Positions 35,300 through 44,207 of a DNA stretch of 64,000 nt are shown piece by piece. The translations under genes were made by a program, and so were the position numbers. Within the stretch, counting starts at the first letter, position 1. Every line of letters starts with the position of its first letter. The notes below the pieces were generated by a model, which did no database searches, was not told where the DNA came from, and worked only from the letters and a program-made list of their open reading frames with translations. The DNA comes from Planctomycetota bacterium (GTDB taxonomy: Bacteria > Planctomycetota > Phycisphaerae > Phycisphaerales > Phycisphaeraceae): positions 4,588,001 through 4,652,000 of the forward strand of contig CP066225.1 in the NCBI GenBank assembly GCA_016350165.1, written 5' to 3'.

Positions 35300-35956
35300 T
35301 TATGGGACGCGTAAATCCAAATTGCGAGGGTTGTCCCTTAATCTCTCTTTCTCGTAAAAACGCAAAATCATCTCAAAGTAGTCATTCGTCTCGGTTTGCC
35401 CATCATTCTCTTGAAGCCAATCAATCGATTGTTCGATTTCCTCGCTTAGCATGATTTGCCTCGAAAGCTCCCCATCGTCTGAGTATGACTTTATATATCC
35501 TAGGATCAAATCCTCAGCATCGGAATTCCGATCAATCAGCAGTGTCCTGTTTTCGCCATCAAACCCCGTCACATAAAACTGATTAGCACCGATTTGGATC
35601 GAAAAGTTCCCTATGGTGCCCCCTGATTCATCCGAAACGCTCCAGTCAGATCTGTCATAGAAGATTTTGAATGTCTGATCATGTCGATCCTTAAAAATTA
35701 CTTCGACTGAGCCACCATCACCAAACATTGTTTGCGAAATCACAACTAGTGGCGGCTCAGGTCTCAGCTTCAGCTTGTTCGCATCACTCGTCGTTTCGTC
35801 ATATTCATGAGTCCCTTTTGTTATGTACAGATACTCCGCCTCGGTTATCTTTTCAGCCTTCGGGTGAATCGACTCATTAAATTTCACAAGCCAGATATAC
35901 ACTCCGCCAGCAATCAAAAATGCCATCAAGATAATCAACCATATTTTGCCTCTCAT
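35300..35956 (-). CDS. Membrane-anchored protein of unknown function
   Basis: The protein has 218 residues and I do not recognise a family. One membrane segment (about 5-25, WLIILMAFLIAGGVYIWLV) anchors it. The rest is a soluble, mostly beta-rich, acidic domain that probably faces outward. It includes PPLVVISQTMFGDGGSVEV and FYVTGFDGENRTLLID. No cysteines or catalytic motifs stand out. It lies upstream of rpsJ on the same strand but separated by a long promoter region, so it is likely a separate unit. It is divergent from gadB. Confidence 0.65.
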   Translation of the reverse strand: MRGKIWLIILMAFLIAGGVYIWLVKFNESIHPKAEKITEAEYLYITKGTHEYDETTSDANKLKLRPEPPLVVISQTMFGDGGSVEVIFKDRHDQTFKIFYDRSDWSVSDESGGTIGNFSIQIGANQFYVTGFDGENRTLLIDRNSDAEDLILGYIKSYSDDGELSRQIMLSEEIEQSIDWLQENDGQTETNDYFEMILRFYEKERLRDNPRNLDLRVP

Positions 35957-36187
35957 TGCATCATCTTACTCAGGGTTTCCATTCATAGGGAGACCTATTT
36001 ACCGTTGCAAGGGAGATAGCCTCTCCACCTCGACCAATAATTCTGCGAAAGTATTGATATCTCAGACGTTGCTACCACTGCAGGCGATGAATATATGACA
36101 AGCATTCTTATGTTTGCACAATTTCATCCATGACTCATTCATCATTATCGGAGGGAGTTCAAGCACTACTACAACGCGCGAGGACTT

Positions 36188-37600
36188 ATGCTCTCTAATA
36201 AGAAAAAGTTGCAGGACATGACTCACGCCGAGCGTTACCATGCGCTTACCTACGGCTCTAGATACACCGACGAACCCATCCCCAAATACGAACTTCCTGA
36301 AAAGGGCATGCCCTCTAAGATCGCCTATCGCGTGATTAGAGATGAACTCAATCTAGATGGCAATCCATCTTTAAATCTCGCATCATTTGTAACAACATGG
36401 ATGGATGATTATGCCAATCGACTCCTGTCAGAATCGTTAGGTAAAAATTATATTGACCAGGACGAGTATCCCCAGACGACCAAGATTCAAAACTATTGTG
36501 TTAACATGATCGCACGTCTTTTTCATGCACCCGAAATCGAAGACAGTGTAGGCACCGGAACTATCGGCTCCAGCGAAGCAATCCATCTAGCCGGCCTTGC
36601 CATGAAATGGAATTGGCGCGATAAGCTTATAAAAAAAGGTAAAAATCCTGGAAAGCCAAACATTATAATGGGGCAGAATGTTCAAGTTGTCTGGGAGAAA
36701 TTTGCGCGTTACTTTGAAGTTGAACCCCGCTACGTAAAGCTCACTAAAGATCGTTATGTTATAGGCGTTGAAGAAGCCATGGCTCTTATTGATGAAAATA
36801 CCATTGGTGTGATTGGTATTTTGGGAAGCACTTATACAGGCGAATATGAGCCAATTGAAGAACTCAATAATGCGCTGGAAAAACTTAACAAAGATAAAGG
36901 CTGGGATGTGCCATTACATGTCGATGCCGCTTCAGGTGGTTTTGTTGCGCCATTCACTGATCCATTACTACGATGGGACTTCCGTTTAAGCTGTGTGCAA
37001 AGTATAAATGTGTCAGGCCACAAGTACGGTCTTGTATACCCCGGCATCGGTTGGGTAGTGTGGCGATCAAAGAAAGAACTGCCAGAAGACCTTATATTTC
37101 ACGTCAATTATTTAGGCGGTGATCAGCCTACATTTAACTTAAATTTTTCAAAGAGTGCATCTTCTGTCTTGGGTCAGTACTATAACTTTCTATACCTTGG
37201 CAATGATGGTTACCGTGACATCATGGTTAGTCTTCAGCACATTGCTGAGTACTTAACTGAAGAGATTGAAAAGATCGGCCAGTTCAAAATTTTAAGCAAA
37301 CTTGGGCACCTGCCGGTTGTTGCTTTTGCACTAAAAAGTAAAGCAATCAAAAAAGGTTATTCAGTTTACGACCTTTCAGAAAAATTACGCGAACGCGGCT
37401 GGATCGTTCCGGCCTACACAATGGCGCCCGATGCACAAGACATCTCCGTCTTGCGTGTCGTCGTCAAAGAATGCATGAGTATGGACATGGCGCAACTCCT
37501 CATCGAGGACCTCACACGCGCAGTCAATTGGTTTGAATCACGACAAGATCGAAAATCCCATGTGAAGAAACATCGCAAAGGCACCCATGGTGTATGCTGA
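36188..37600 (+). CDS. gadB: Glutamate decarboxylase
   Basis: The PLP enzyme converts glutamate to 4-aminobutyrate and consumes a proton, which supports acid resistance. The protein has 470 residues, close to E. coli GadB. PLP-phosphate contacts lie in VGTGTIGSSEAIHLAGLA. The catalytic lysine is Lys279 in SGHKYGLVYPGIGW. Substrate-site PLHVDAASGGFVAPF is intact. GAGGAC precedes the ATG. There is no adjacent GadC antiporter, so the role may be GABA metabolism rather than a full acid-resistance system. Confidence 0.95.
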   Translation: MLSNKKKLQDMTHAERYHALTYGSRYTDEPIPKYELPEKGMPSKIAYRVIRDELNLDGNPSLNLASFVTTWMDDYANRLLSESLGKNYIDQDEYPQTTKIQNYCVNMIARLFHAPEIEDSVGTGTIGSSEAIHLAGLAMKWNWRDKLIKKGKNPGKPNIIMGQNVQVVWEKFARYFEVEPRYVKLTKDRYVIGVEEAMALIDENTIGVIGILGSTYTGEYEPIEELNNALEKLNKDKGWDVPLHVDAASGGFVAPFTDPLLRWDFRLSCVQSINVSGHKYGLVYPGIGWVVWRSKKELPEDLIFHVNYLGGDQPTFNLNFSKSASSVLGQYYNFLYLGNDGYRDIMVSLQHIAEYLTEEIEKIGQFKILSKLGHLPVVAFALKSKAIKKGYSVYDLSEKLRERGWIVPAYTMAPDAQDISVLRVVVKECMSMDMAQLLIEDLTRAVNWFESRQDRKSHVKKHRKGTHGVC

Positions 37601-37670
37601 ATCGAAACGCTCCGACAGCAGAAAAACACTAGATTATTGGGTTTGCTCTCGGTATCATGGCTCTTGCTGA

Positions 37671-37700
37671 TTGACAAGAATTTGTTCTTTTAAAACTAGG
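37671..37700 (+). promoter_or_regulatory. Candidate promoter with dyad ahead of the ABC importer
   Basis: TTGACA at 37671 is a consensus -35 box. AAGAA/TTCTT (37676-37689) makes a dyad that overlaps it, as an operator could. The -10 region (near AAACTA) is weak. Confidence 0.35.
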
Positions 37701-37750
37701 TATCCCGCACTGGACATTGAGTCAGGCTTAAAGAAAAAGGAAGCACGTTG

Positions 37751-38788
37751 ATGAAAACTATGAGCACGTTGTTGAGCCTTTTGGTCACTTTCTTATTGCT
37801 GGCAGGCTGTGGTGGCAATTCGGCTGATGATCAAAACGTTAATGCCATTCAGATGAAAACTGAAAACGGCATGACCATTCCCGACAAAGCTACCGTCAAA
37901 TCAGGTGAAAAAATCAAAATCGCCGTCATTCCCAAAGGCACGACTCACGAGTACTGGAACTCAGTTAAAGCTGGCGCTGAAAAGGCAGCCAAAGAACTTG
38001 ATATCGAAATCGTCTGGAAGGGCCCTCTAAAAGAGAACGATCGTGCAGGACAGATCGTCATCCTTCAGCAATTCGTAACCAGTGAAGATATCGACGGCAT
38101 CGTCATCGCCCCACTCGATGCAGACGCGCTCGTTAAACCTATCCGTCATGCAACCAATTCCGGTAAACCTGTCGTTCTCATCGACTCAGGTCTTAACGCT
38201 AAAGTCGGCGAAGATTTTGTTTCGCTCGTTGCTACTGACAACTTCAAAGGCGGCGAACTCGGCGGCAAGGAACTGCTGAAACTATTGGATAACAAGGGTA
38301 AAGTTGTTCTCCTTCGTTATCTCGTTGGTAGTGCAAGTACAGGTCAGCGTGAAGCAGGTTTCCTCAAAGAAATGAAAGCTGATCCAAACATTCAAATGCT
38401 CGTTGACAACCGTTACGGCGGCGCAACTTCCAGCGAAGCAAAAGTTAACGCACTGAATCTCATCGACAAGATCAAAGACGCTGACGGCCTCTTCGCATCT
38501 AACGAAGCAGCGACCCTCGGTCTTCTTCTCGCACTCGAACAAGTTCACATCGCTGGCAAGAAAAAGTTTGTTGGCTTTGATTCATCTGAACCACTTGTTC
38601 GTGCCCTTAAAGAAGACAAAATCAATGCACTCGTCGTTCAGAACCCTAAAAAGATGGGCTACGAAGGCGTACAAACACTCGTCAAGTTCCTCAAGGGTGA
38701 AGGCGTCAAAGATCGTATCGACACAGGTGTCGCCGTTGTAACCAAAGAGAACCTTGATAAACCAGAAATCAAAGAGCTCATTGAGTAG
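37751..38788 (+). CDS. Sugar ABC transporter substrate-binding lipoprotein (RbsB-like)
   Basis: The protein has 345 residues. A signal peptide with lipobox (LLAGC) anchors it outside the membrane. The periplasmic-binding type 4 domain follows: IAVIPKGTTHEYWNSVKAGAEKAA, then QQFVTSEDIDGIVIAPLD. VVLIDSGL and FASNEAATLGLLLALE are also family-typical. The cluster handles ribose, autoinducer or other pentoses and hexoses, and the ligand cannot be read. AAGGAAG lies eight bases before the ATG. It is the first gene of a three-gene importer operon. Confidence 0.93.
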   Translation: MKTMSTLLSLLVTFLLLAGCGGNSADDQNVNAIQMKTENGMTIPDKATVKSGEKIKIAVIPKGTTHEYWNSVKAGAEKAAKELDIEIVWKGPLKENDRAGQIVILQQFVTSEDIDGIVIAPLDADALVKPIRHATNSGKPVVLIDSGLNAKVGEDFVSLVATDNFKGGELGGKELLKLLDNKGKVVLLRYLVGSASTGQREAGFLKEMKADPNIQMLVDNRYGGATSSEAKVNALNLIDKIKDADGLFASNEAATLGLLLALEQVHIAGKKKFVGFDSSEPLVRALKEDKINALVVQNPKKMGYEGVQTLVKFLKGEGVKDRIDTGVAVVTKENLDKPEIKELIE

Positions 38789-38811
38789 TTTTCCGTGAAT
38801 GTGAGGTTGAT

Positions 38812-40341
38812 TTGAGTTCGCAAGAAACACTACGTATGCGAGTGAATGGGGCCTGTAAATCCTTTGGCCCGACCGTCGCACTGGATCAGGTTGATCTTGA
38901 TCTGCGTGAAGGCGAAGTGCATGCCGTCATCGGTGAAAACGGTGCAGGTAAAAGCACGCTCATGAAAGCACTCTCGGGTGCGCATGAACTTGATGCAGGA
39001 CAAATGTGGCTGGATGGTAGCGAATACCATCCAGCTAATCCTCAAGCAGGTCGTGCTGCTGGGGTCAGCATGATCTATCAGGAACTTTCACTCGCACAAC
39101 ACTTATCCGTAAAAGAGAACATATTATTGGGTGTCGAGCCGACATGGCACGGCCTCATGAAGTGGAAAGAAGTACGACAGCGCGCAGCAGAAACGCTCGC
39201 AGGTGTCGGACGACCAGACATCCCACTGGATGCGCCTGTCAATGAACTTTCAAACGCTGAGCAGCAGCTTGTAGAGATAGCACGATCGCTCGCAACCGGT
39301 TGCCGTGTATTGGTTCTCGATGAACCGACAAGTAGTTTGACACAATCTGATACTGAAAAACTCTTTGCACTGATTAGACGGCTCAAGGGGCAGGGCGTTT
39401 CGATCCTATATATCTCGCACTTTTTAGAGGAAGTGCAGGCAGTATGTGATCGATTCACTGTTTTGCGTGACGGCGCATCAGTCGGCGGCGGTATTGTTGC
39501 TGAAACATCAACTGATCAAATCGTTGCGATGATGGTCGGTCGTGATGTTGAAGAGATGTATCCCAAGAGTGAACACGTTGCTGAGGAGGTCATGTTATCT
39601 GTCAGCGATCTGCATGGTGAAGAAGACATGCCGCATGACGCGAGTTTTGAATTGCATCGCGGTGAAGTTGTTGGCATCGCAGGTGTCATCGGCGCGGGCC
39701 GCACAGAAATGCTTCGCTCGATCTTCAGCTTAGATGAAGTTGAAAGTGGTGAAGTCAAAGTCGGTGCATATGTCGGACCAGCAAGCCCGTCGATGCGTTG
39801 GTTGCAAGGTATGGGCATGGTCAGTGAAGACCGTAAACGTGAAGGGCTGGCTGTCGGTTTATCGATCGCAGACAACGTTGTGATGAGTCGCATGGATAAT
39901 CTGGGGCCGATGGGCCTTGTGACACGCGGCGGCTTACAGAGTGCTTGTACGCCTTGGATCGAAAAGATCCCGATCAAGTGTTCAAGTGCATTTGCAAAAG
40001 TGGATTCACTTTCAGGCGGCAATCAGCAGAAAGTCGCGCTTGCACGTTTATTGCATTCAGATGTCGATGTGTTGTTACTTGATGAACCGACACGTGGTAT
40101 CGATGTTGGGTCAAAGGCCGCGATCTACAAGATGATTGATGAACTGGCGAGAGGTGAATACGGCGACAGCAGCAAAAAGCGTGCGGTCGTGATTGTAAGT
40201 AGTTATTTGCCTGAATTATTGGGTATTTGTGACCGAATTGGAGTGATGTGCCGGGGCAAGCTCGGGACTGTAAGACCTGCCAATGAAACAGATGAACAAC
40301 AGATCATGCGCGAAGCAACTGGTACAGGAGATGAAGTATGA
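38812..40341 (+). CDS. Sugar ABC transporter ATP-binding protein (RbsA-like, two ATPase domains)
   Basis: The 509-residue protein has two fused nucleotide-binding domains. The first has Walker A GENGAGKST, a weak signature LSNAEQQ, and Walker B VLVLDEPTSS. The second replaces the Walker A consensus with VIGAGRTE, but has signature LSGGNQQ and Walker B VLLLDEPTRG. This asymmetry is normal for RbsA/MglA/AraG. The start is TTG at 38812 with GAGG nine bases upstream. Its stop overlaps the permease start (ATGA). Confidence 0.94.
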   Translation: MSSQETLRMRVNGACKSFGPTVALDQVDLDLREGEVHAVIGENGAGKSTLMKALSGAHELDAGQMWLDGSEYHPANPQAGRAAGVSMIYQELSLAQHLSVKENILLGVEPTWHGLMKWKEVRQRAAETLAGVGRPDIPLDAPVNELSNAEQQLVEIARSLATGCRVLVLDEPTSSLTQSDTEKLFALIRRLKGQGVSILYISHFLEEVQAVCDRFTVLRDGASVGGGIVAETSTDQIVAMMVGRDVEEMYPKSEHVAEEVMLSVSDLHGEEDMPHDASFELHRGEVVGIAGVIGAGRTEMLRSIFSLDEVESGEVKVGAYVGPASPSMRWLQGMGMVSEDRKREGLAVGLSIADNVVMSRMDNLGPMGLVTRGGLQSACTPWIEKIPIKCSSAFAKVDSLSGGNQQKVALARLLHSDVDVLLLDEPTRGIDVGSKAAIYKMIDELARGEYGDSSKKRAVVIVSSYLPELLGICDRIGVMCRGKLGTVRPANETDEQQIMREATGTGDEV

Positions 40342-41510
40342 GTGGTGGCGAAGTAAAAATGCTTGAGGGGGCAGAAAACGAAGAATCGGTTCGTGAAAAA
40401 TTGATGTATATGCTCACGCACTGGTTCGGTCCGATCCTCGGTTTGCTCGCGATTTGGTTATTCTTCGCGGTGACAGCCGGCTGGGAATTTATCGGTGTTT
40501 CAAACCAGCAATTGATTTTGCTGCAAACCGTGGTTGTCGCAACGGCAGCGGTCGGTGCGACGATGATCATTGTCTCTGGCGGGATCGACTTGTCGATTGG
40601 TGCGTCGATTGCATTGACGACGATGACGGTTGCGTGGTTGCTTGATAAAGGTGCGCCGCCGATCGTTGCGTTTATTGGCGGGATACTGACCGGGATGTTG
40701 GTTGGCCTGACGATTGGATCGTTGGTTGCAGGTTATATTGGCCGCGTTGTGTCGGTGTCTGCCGCTTTGATCATTCTGGTTGTTGTGAAAGATACAACAC
40801 TGGGCTGGGCTGGTGCTGCGATTATTGCGGCGGTGGCGTTTACTGTACTTCTGTTTGTTGGTGAGAAGTATGTGAAGCGTGTGCCGATTTCATCGTTTAT
40901 TGTGACGCTGGGTTTGTGGGGGGCGTTGCGCGGTGTTTCGAAGTGGGTGGGCGGCAATGAGCCGATCTTCCCGGATGAACGCGGCTGGGTGGGCGATCTG
41001 ATGACGGGGACCCCGATTGGGAACTCGGGCTGGTCGCTGCCTGCAGCGGGCGTGTGGATCATGATTGCGTCGGCAGTGGTGATGGTGTTTATCCTGTCGT
41101 ACACAAGATTTGGCAGGCATGTATTTGCGATTGGTTCGAATGAAAAGACCGCGATTTTATGCGGTATTAATATCAGACGGTCGCAGGTCTGTTTGTATAC
41201 GTTGGCGATCGCGTTTGGTGGATTGGCTGGGATTTTGCAGTTTTCATTCCTGTCGATCGGTGACCCGACGACGGCGGATGGTTATGAGTTGCAAGTGATT
41301 GCGGCGGTTGTGATTGGTGGGGCGAGTTTGCTGGGCGGCGAAGGATCGGTGTTGGGCACGATTGTAGGTGCGTTGATCATGACGGTGGTTGCGAATGGGT
41401 GTACGAAGTTGGGGCTTGAAAACTACGTACAGCAGATCGTGACGGGTGCGATTATTGTGGCGGCGGTTGCGCTTGAGCAATGGCGACACGGCGCGAAGAT
41501 TGCACGTTAG
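40338..41510 (+). CDS. Sugar ABC transporter permease (RbsC-like)
   Basis: The 390-residue integral membrane protein has about ten hydrophobic segments. The family signature near residue 75 reads MIIVSGGIDLSIGASIAL. The cytoplasmic coupling helix lies in RFGRHVFAIGSNEKTAILCGI. GGASLLGGEGSVLGTIVGALIM closes it. It overlaps the ATPase gene by four bases. The N-terminus is about 40 residues longer than in most RbsC proteins. The operon ends in a strong terminator. Confidence 0.93.
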   Translation: MSGGEVKMLEGAENEESVREKLMYMLTHWFGPILGLLAIWLFFAVTAGWEFIGVSNQQLILLQTVVVATAAVGATMIIVSGGIDLSIGASIALTTMTVAWLLDKGAPPIVAFIGGILTGMLVGLTIGSLVAGYIGRVVSVSAALIILVVVKDTTLGWAGAAIIAAVAFTVLLFVGEKYVKRVPISSFIVTLGLWGALRGVSKWVGGNEPIFPDERGWVGDLMTGTPIGNSGWSLPAAGVWIMIASAVVMVFILSYTRFGRHVFAIGSNEKTAILCGINIRRSQVCLYTLAIAFGGLAGILQFSFLSIGDPTTADGYELQVIAAVVIGGASLLGGEGSVLGTIVGALIMTVVANGCTKLGLENYVQQIVTGAIIVAAVALEQWRHGAKIAR

Positions 41511-41540
41511 CGATTGTGATTATTTGAATTGAAGAAGCGA

Positions 41541-41577
41541 TGCGATGGTCAGCAAGGGGTTGGCCATCGCACTTTTT
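41541..41577 (+). terminator. Terminator of the sugar ABC importer operon
   Basis: TGCGATGGTCA pairs with TGGCCATCGCA (41541-41571) with one wobble. CTTTTT follows. It lies 30 bases after the permease stop codon. Confidence 0.88.
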
Positions 41578-41590
41578 GTTTGGGTTTTCG

Positions 41591-41904
41591 GTTTTGTGCG
41601 CACGTTCTGAATGAAAGTTGGTTTTTGAGATGGTCTTAAAATGGTGATTCTAAAACGTATCTATGCGCGTATTAGTCGAATTGGTGAGCGATATTGTTAA
41701 GTTATAAGATAAATAAAGGCGTTATGAATGTGGGGACGCGCTTTTGTGCGCACGAATGTGAAAGTTGATTGATTTTCGGTGACTTTCCCGTAGTCGGAAA
41801 TGAGCTGAAATGGATCGAAATGAGCTGAAAATGAAGCGTTTTGGGTGGGTTTTGGCTGGAAATTGCAAGGGTTTTAATGGGGGAAATTCGGTTTTGTGCG
41901 CGCG
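41591..41904. repeat. Three copies of TTTTGTGCGC(A/G)CG spaced exactly 150 bases
   Basis: The motif occurs at 41591, 41741 and 41891. Each copy is followed within 15 bases by a loosely similar AAAGTTG or GTTGG stretch. The spacing is identical, so this may be a degenerated 150-base tandem repeat. Confidence 0.65.
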
Positions 41905-42021
41905 TTTGGGTTGGTGGTTGGTTTTGGCATGGGGTTTGCTGTGAGGGGAAATCAAATGTGAGCAAAGGATGGATGTGAGGGGTGAGCGCGCCGATCGTGG
42001 ATCGGCGGCTACTTTGAGTTG

Positions 42022-42129
42022 TTTCACTAAAGCGTATCGTTGGATGTATGTTCGGTGCGAAGTTTCGCTAACTTGTGTCGTTGGTTGTGTGTTCGGAGTG
42101 ATGTTCCACTAACTTGTGTTGTTGGTTGG
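42022..42129. repeat. Tandem repeat, 41-base period, about 2.6 copies
   Basis: TTTCACTAA, TTTCGCTAA and TTCCACTAA end at 42030, 42071 and 42112. Each is followed by a copy of GTGT/TATCGTTGG and TGTGTTCGG-like text. The copies are about 75 percent alike. Confidence 0.75.
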
Positions 42130-42152
42130 AAAATGGTGTTTTGGGGTGGGAG

Positions 42153-43049
42153 TTATTTGGTGGCGGTGATGTGGTAAGTGGAGATGACGTCAGAAGGTTT
42201 AGCGCCTTTGGGGAGGAGAGCTTGGAGTTGGTCGTAGCGTTCGTGTTTGAGTTCGTGGAGCGAATCGACGTAGATGGAGTGTTTGGCCATGGTGATATTT
42301 TTAAGGCCAGCGGCGAGCATGTTGTTCATGTAGGTTTTGATGGGGATTGCGCCGGTTGTGGAACCTACGAGATCTTCGGCGATGTGGAGGGTATCTGTTG
42401 GGAGGTCATCGATGAGTGCGATGTCGGCGATGGCGATGTGGCCTTTGGGTTTGAGGACGCGTGCAATTTCGGACCATGCTTGTGATTGGCTGGGTGAGAG
42501 GCTGATAGCGCCGTTGGAGATGATGACATCTATTGATTGATTAGGTATGGGCAGATGTTCGAATTCGGCAAGGCGGAATTCGACGTTGTTGAGGTTTTGA
42601 AGTTCGAAGTATTTTGCTTTGTTGTTGCGTGCTTTTGTGATCATCTCTGGTGTCATGTCGATGCCGATGACTTTGCCTTGGGGGGCGACTTGAGGGCCAG
42701 CGAGGAAAGAGTCGATACCTCCGCCGCAACCGAGGTCGAGGACGTTTTGGTTGGGTTGAAGGTTTGCGAATGAGAGGGGGTTGCCACAGGAGAGCCCCAT
42801 GTTTGAGCCGGATGGGAGTGTTGCGAGTTGATCGGGTGAGTAGCTGAGGAGTTGTGCGATGTGGTCAGCGGTTTCTTGTGAGATGTGGTGGTAGGATTGG
42901 TTTGTATCTGGGTCGAAGGTTTGTTTGAAGTAGAGGTCGCCTTGCCTTGGGGTGAGGTCGGGGCGAGAGAATAGTGCGGCGATGCGGTAGCCTTTGCGGA
43001 TGTATTCTTTGAGTTCAGCTTTTGTCGAGTGGTGTGGTTTGTAGATCAT
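42153..43049 (-). CDS. ArsM-like methyltransferase lacking the arsenic-binding cysteines
   Basis: The 298-residue protein is a paralogue of the next gene upstream. It keeps NMGLSCGNP (83-91), the SAM motif VLDLGCGGGIDSFLAGP and DMTPEMITKAR. However, the two catalytic cysteines of arsenite methyltransferases are replaced: the site in VIISNGAISLSP is Gly180, and the site in EDLVGSTTGAIP is Ser230. The N- and C-terminal cysteine pairs of the neighbour are also gone. It is therefore unlikely to bind As(III) the same way and may methylate something else. It is the last gene of the ars cluster, after a hairpin with a T run. Confidence 0.85.
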   Translation of the reverse strand: MIYKPHHSTKAELKEYIRKGYRIAALFSRPDLTPRQGDLYFKQTFDPDTNQSYHHISQETADHIAQLLSYSPDQLATLPSGSNMGLSCGNPLSFANLQPNQNVLDLGCGGGIDSFLAGPQVAPQGKVIGIDMTPEMITKARNNKAKYFELQNLNNVEFRLAEFEHLPIPNQSIDVIISNGAISLSPSQSQAWSEIARVLKPKGHIAIADIALIDDLPTDTLHIAEDLVGSTTGAIPIKTYMNNMLAAGLKNITMAKHSIYVDSLHELKHERYDQLQALLPKGAKPSDVISTYHITATK

Positions 43050-43100
43050 GATGTGTAATTGTAGGCGTGTTAATGGGGTGTGGTGGTGTTATATGGATGT

Positions 43101-43135
43101 AAAAAAACACCGGCTAATAGATGATTAGTCGGTGT
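43101..43135 (-). terminator. Terminator between arsM and its paralogue
   Basis: ACACCGACTAATC pairs with ATTAGCCGGTGT on the minus strand (43107-43135), followed by TTTTTT. Transcription of the downstream paralogue may need read-through or its own promoter. Confidence 0.75.
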
Positions 43136-43200
43136 TTGGGAAAGCGTATTTAAGTGGGGTTTCTCGTAGGAGTGAGTTGTTGAGTAATTGAACCTAAGTT

Positions 43201-44106
43201 TTAGCTGCTACAACAGCATGATTTGGCTTTGGTTGCGATGATATCGGCAGAGGTGATGTAGTCGGCTGGGGTTTCACCTTCTGGGAGTGCGTCGTTGACT
43301 TTGTCGTAGACTGGGGCTTTGAGTTTGGCCATGGTATCGATGTAGGCTGGCTTGGGATTAATTGTGATGTTGGTGAGACAGGCTTGCTGCATCATGTTGC
43401 GGTAGTCGTCCATGAGAACGGCGCCTGCAATGCAGCCGACCATTGCTTCGGCGAGGTTACGGATCTCGTCGGGGATTGGTTTATAGAGGATGATGTCGGA
43501 GGCAGCGACGATGCCACCGGGCTTGAGGACGCGAGCGATTTCCTGCCAAACTTGTGGTTTATCAGGTGATAGATTGATGACACAGTTTGAGATCACGACG
43601 TCGACAGAGTTGTCAGCGACGGGGAGGTGCTCGATTTCGCCGAGTCTGAATTCGACGTTACTGAGGCCTGTGTTTTTGGTGTAGGACTCAATGTTTTTAC
43701 GAGCTTTTGTGATCATTTCGGGTGTCATGTCGACGCCGATGACTTTACCTGTTTCGCCGACTTTGGGGCCAGCGAGGAAACAGTCGAAGCCGCCACCTGA
43801 GCCGAGGTCGACAACGACTTGGCCGTGCTTGAGGTTTGCAATGGCGGTTGGGTTGCCACATGAGAGGCCCATGTTTGCGCCTTCGGGGAGCGCTTGGAGT
43901 TCGTCGGTTGTGTAGCCGATTTCTTCGGCGAGTTGGTTTGCGGATTTAGTGGATGAACCGCAGCAGCCGTTGAAGGATGTGTCTTCTTCTGTGCTACAGC
44001 ATGAGACTGTTGATATTGATTCGAGTGATCCTGTTTCGGCGACTTTTTTGTAGCCGTCGCGGACGACGTTACGAATGGCTTCTTGTGATTGAGTTTTGTC
44101 AGTCAT
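43201..44106 (-). CDS. arsM: Arsenite methyltransferase
   Basis: The enzyme transfers methyl groups from SAM to As(III), giving methylated and finally volatile arsenicals. The protein has 301 residues. The SAM site is VVVDLGSGGGFDCFLAGP. The conserved catalytic cysteines are present: Cys83 (GLSCGNP), Cys175 (VISNCVINLSP) and Cys225 (MVGCIAGAV). Cysteine pairs at 36-37 and 48-49 and a CCC cluster near the end add further As-binding thiols. It follows arsC by about 100 bases with a dyad in between. Confidence 0.93.
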   Translation of the reverse strand: MTDKTQSQEAIRNVVRDGYKKVAETGSLESISTVSCCSTEEDTSFNGCCGSSTKSANQLAEEIGYTTDELQALPEGANMGLSCGNPTAIANLKHGQVVVDLGSGGGFDCFLAGPKVGETGKVIGVDMTPEMITKARKNIESYTKNTGLSNVEFRLGEIEHLPVADNSVDVVISNCVINLSPDKPQVWQEIARVLKPGGIVAASDIILYKPIPDEIRNLAEAMVGCIAGAVLMDDYRNMMQQACLTNITINPKPAYIDTMAKLKAPVYDKVNDALPEGETPADYITSADIIATKAKSCCCSS

Positions 44107-44124
44107 GATGAGACTCCTCGAGAA

Positions 44125-44144
44125 CTATTCAGTTGCATGAATAG
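44125..44144. promoter_or_regulatory. Dyad upstream of arsM, possible operator
   Basis: CTATTCA and TGAATAG flank a six-base spacer, 19 bases before the arsM start. The perfect seven-base arms suit an ArsR-type dimer or a short leader hairpin. Confidence 0.4.
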
Positions 44145-44207
44145 ATGTTGTTATCCGTTTGCTTACTGATCAATGTGTGTGATTGCGTATTGAGGATAAA
44201 ATGGTTG

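Larger units (their letters stand above)
41578..42152. other. Repeat-bearing intergenic region
   Basis: About 575 bases between two convergent transcription units have no credible gene. They contain a motif repeated every 150 bases and a 41-base tandem repeat. The plus strand is G/T-rich. Confidence 0.6.

Noticed and set aside
41702-42027. Minus-strand frames of 87 and 101 codons in the repeat-bearing intergenic region
   Set aside because: Pro/Ser/His-rich composition, no ribosome binding site and frame overlap with repeats make coding unlikely.
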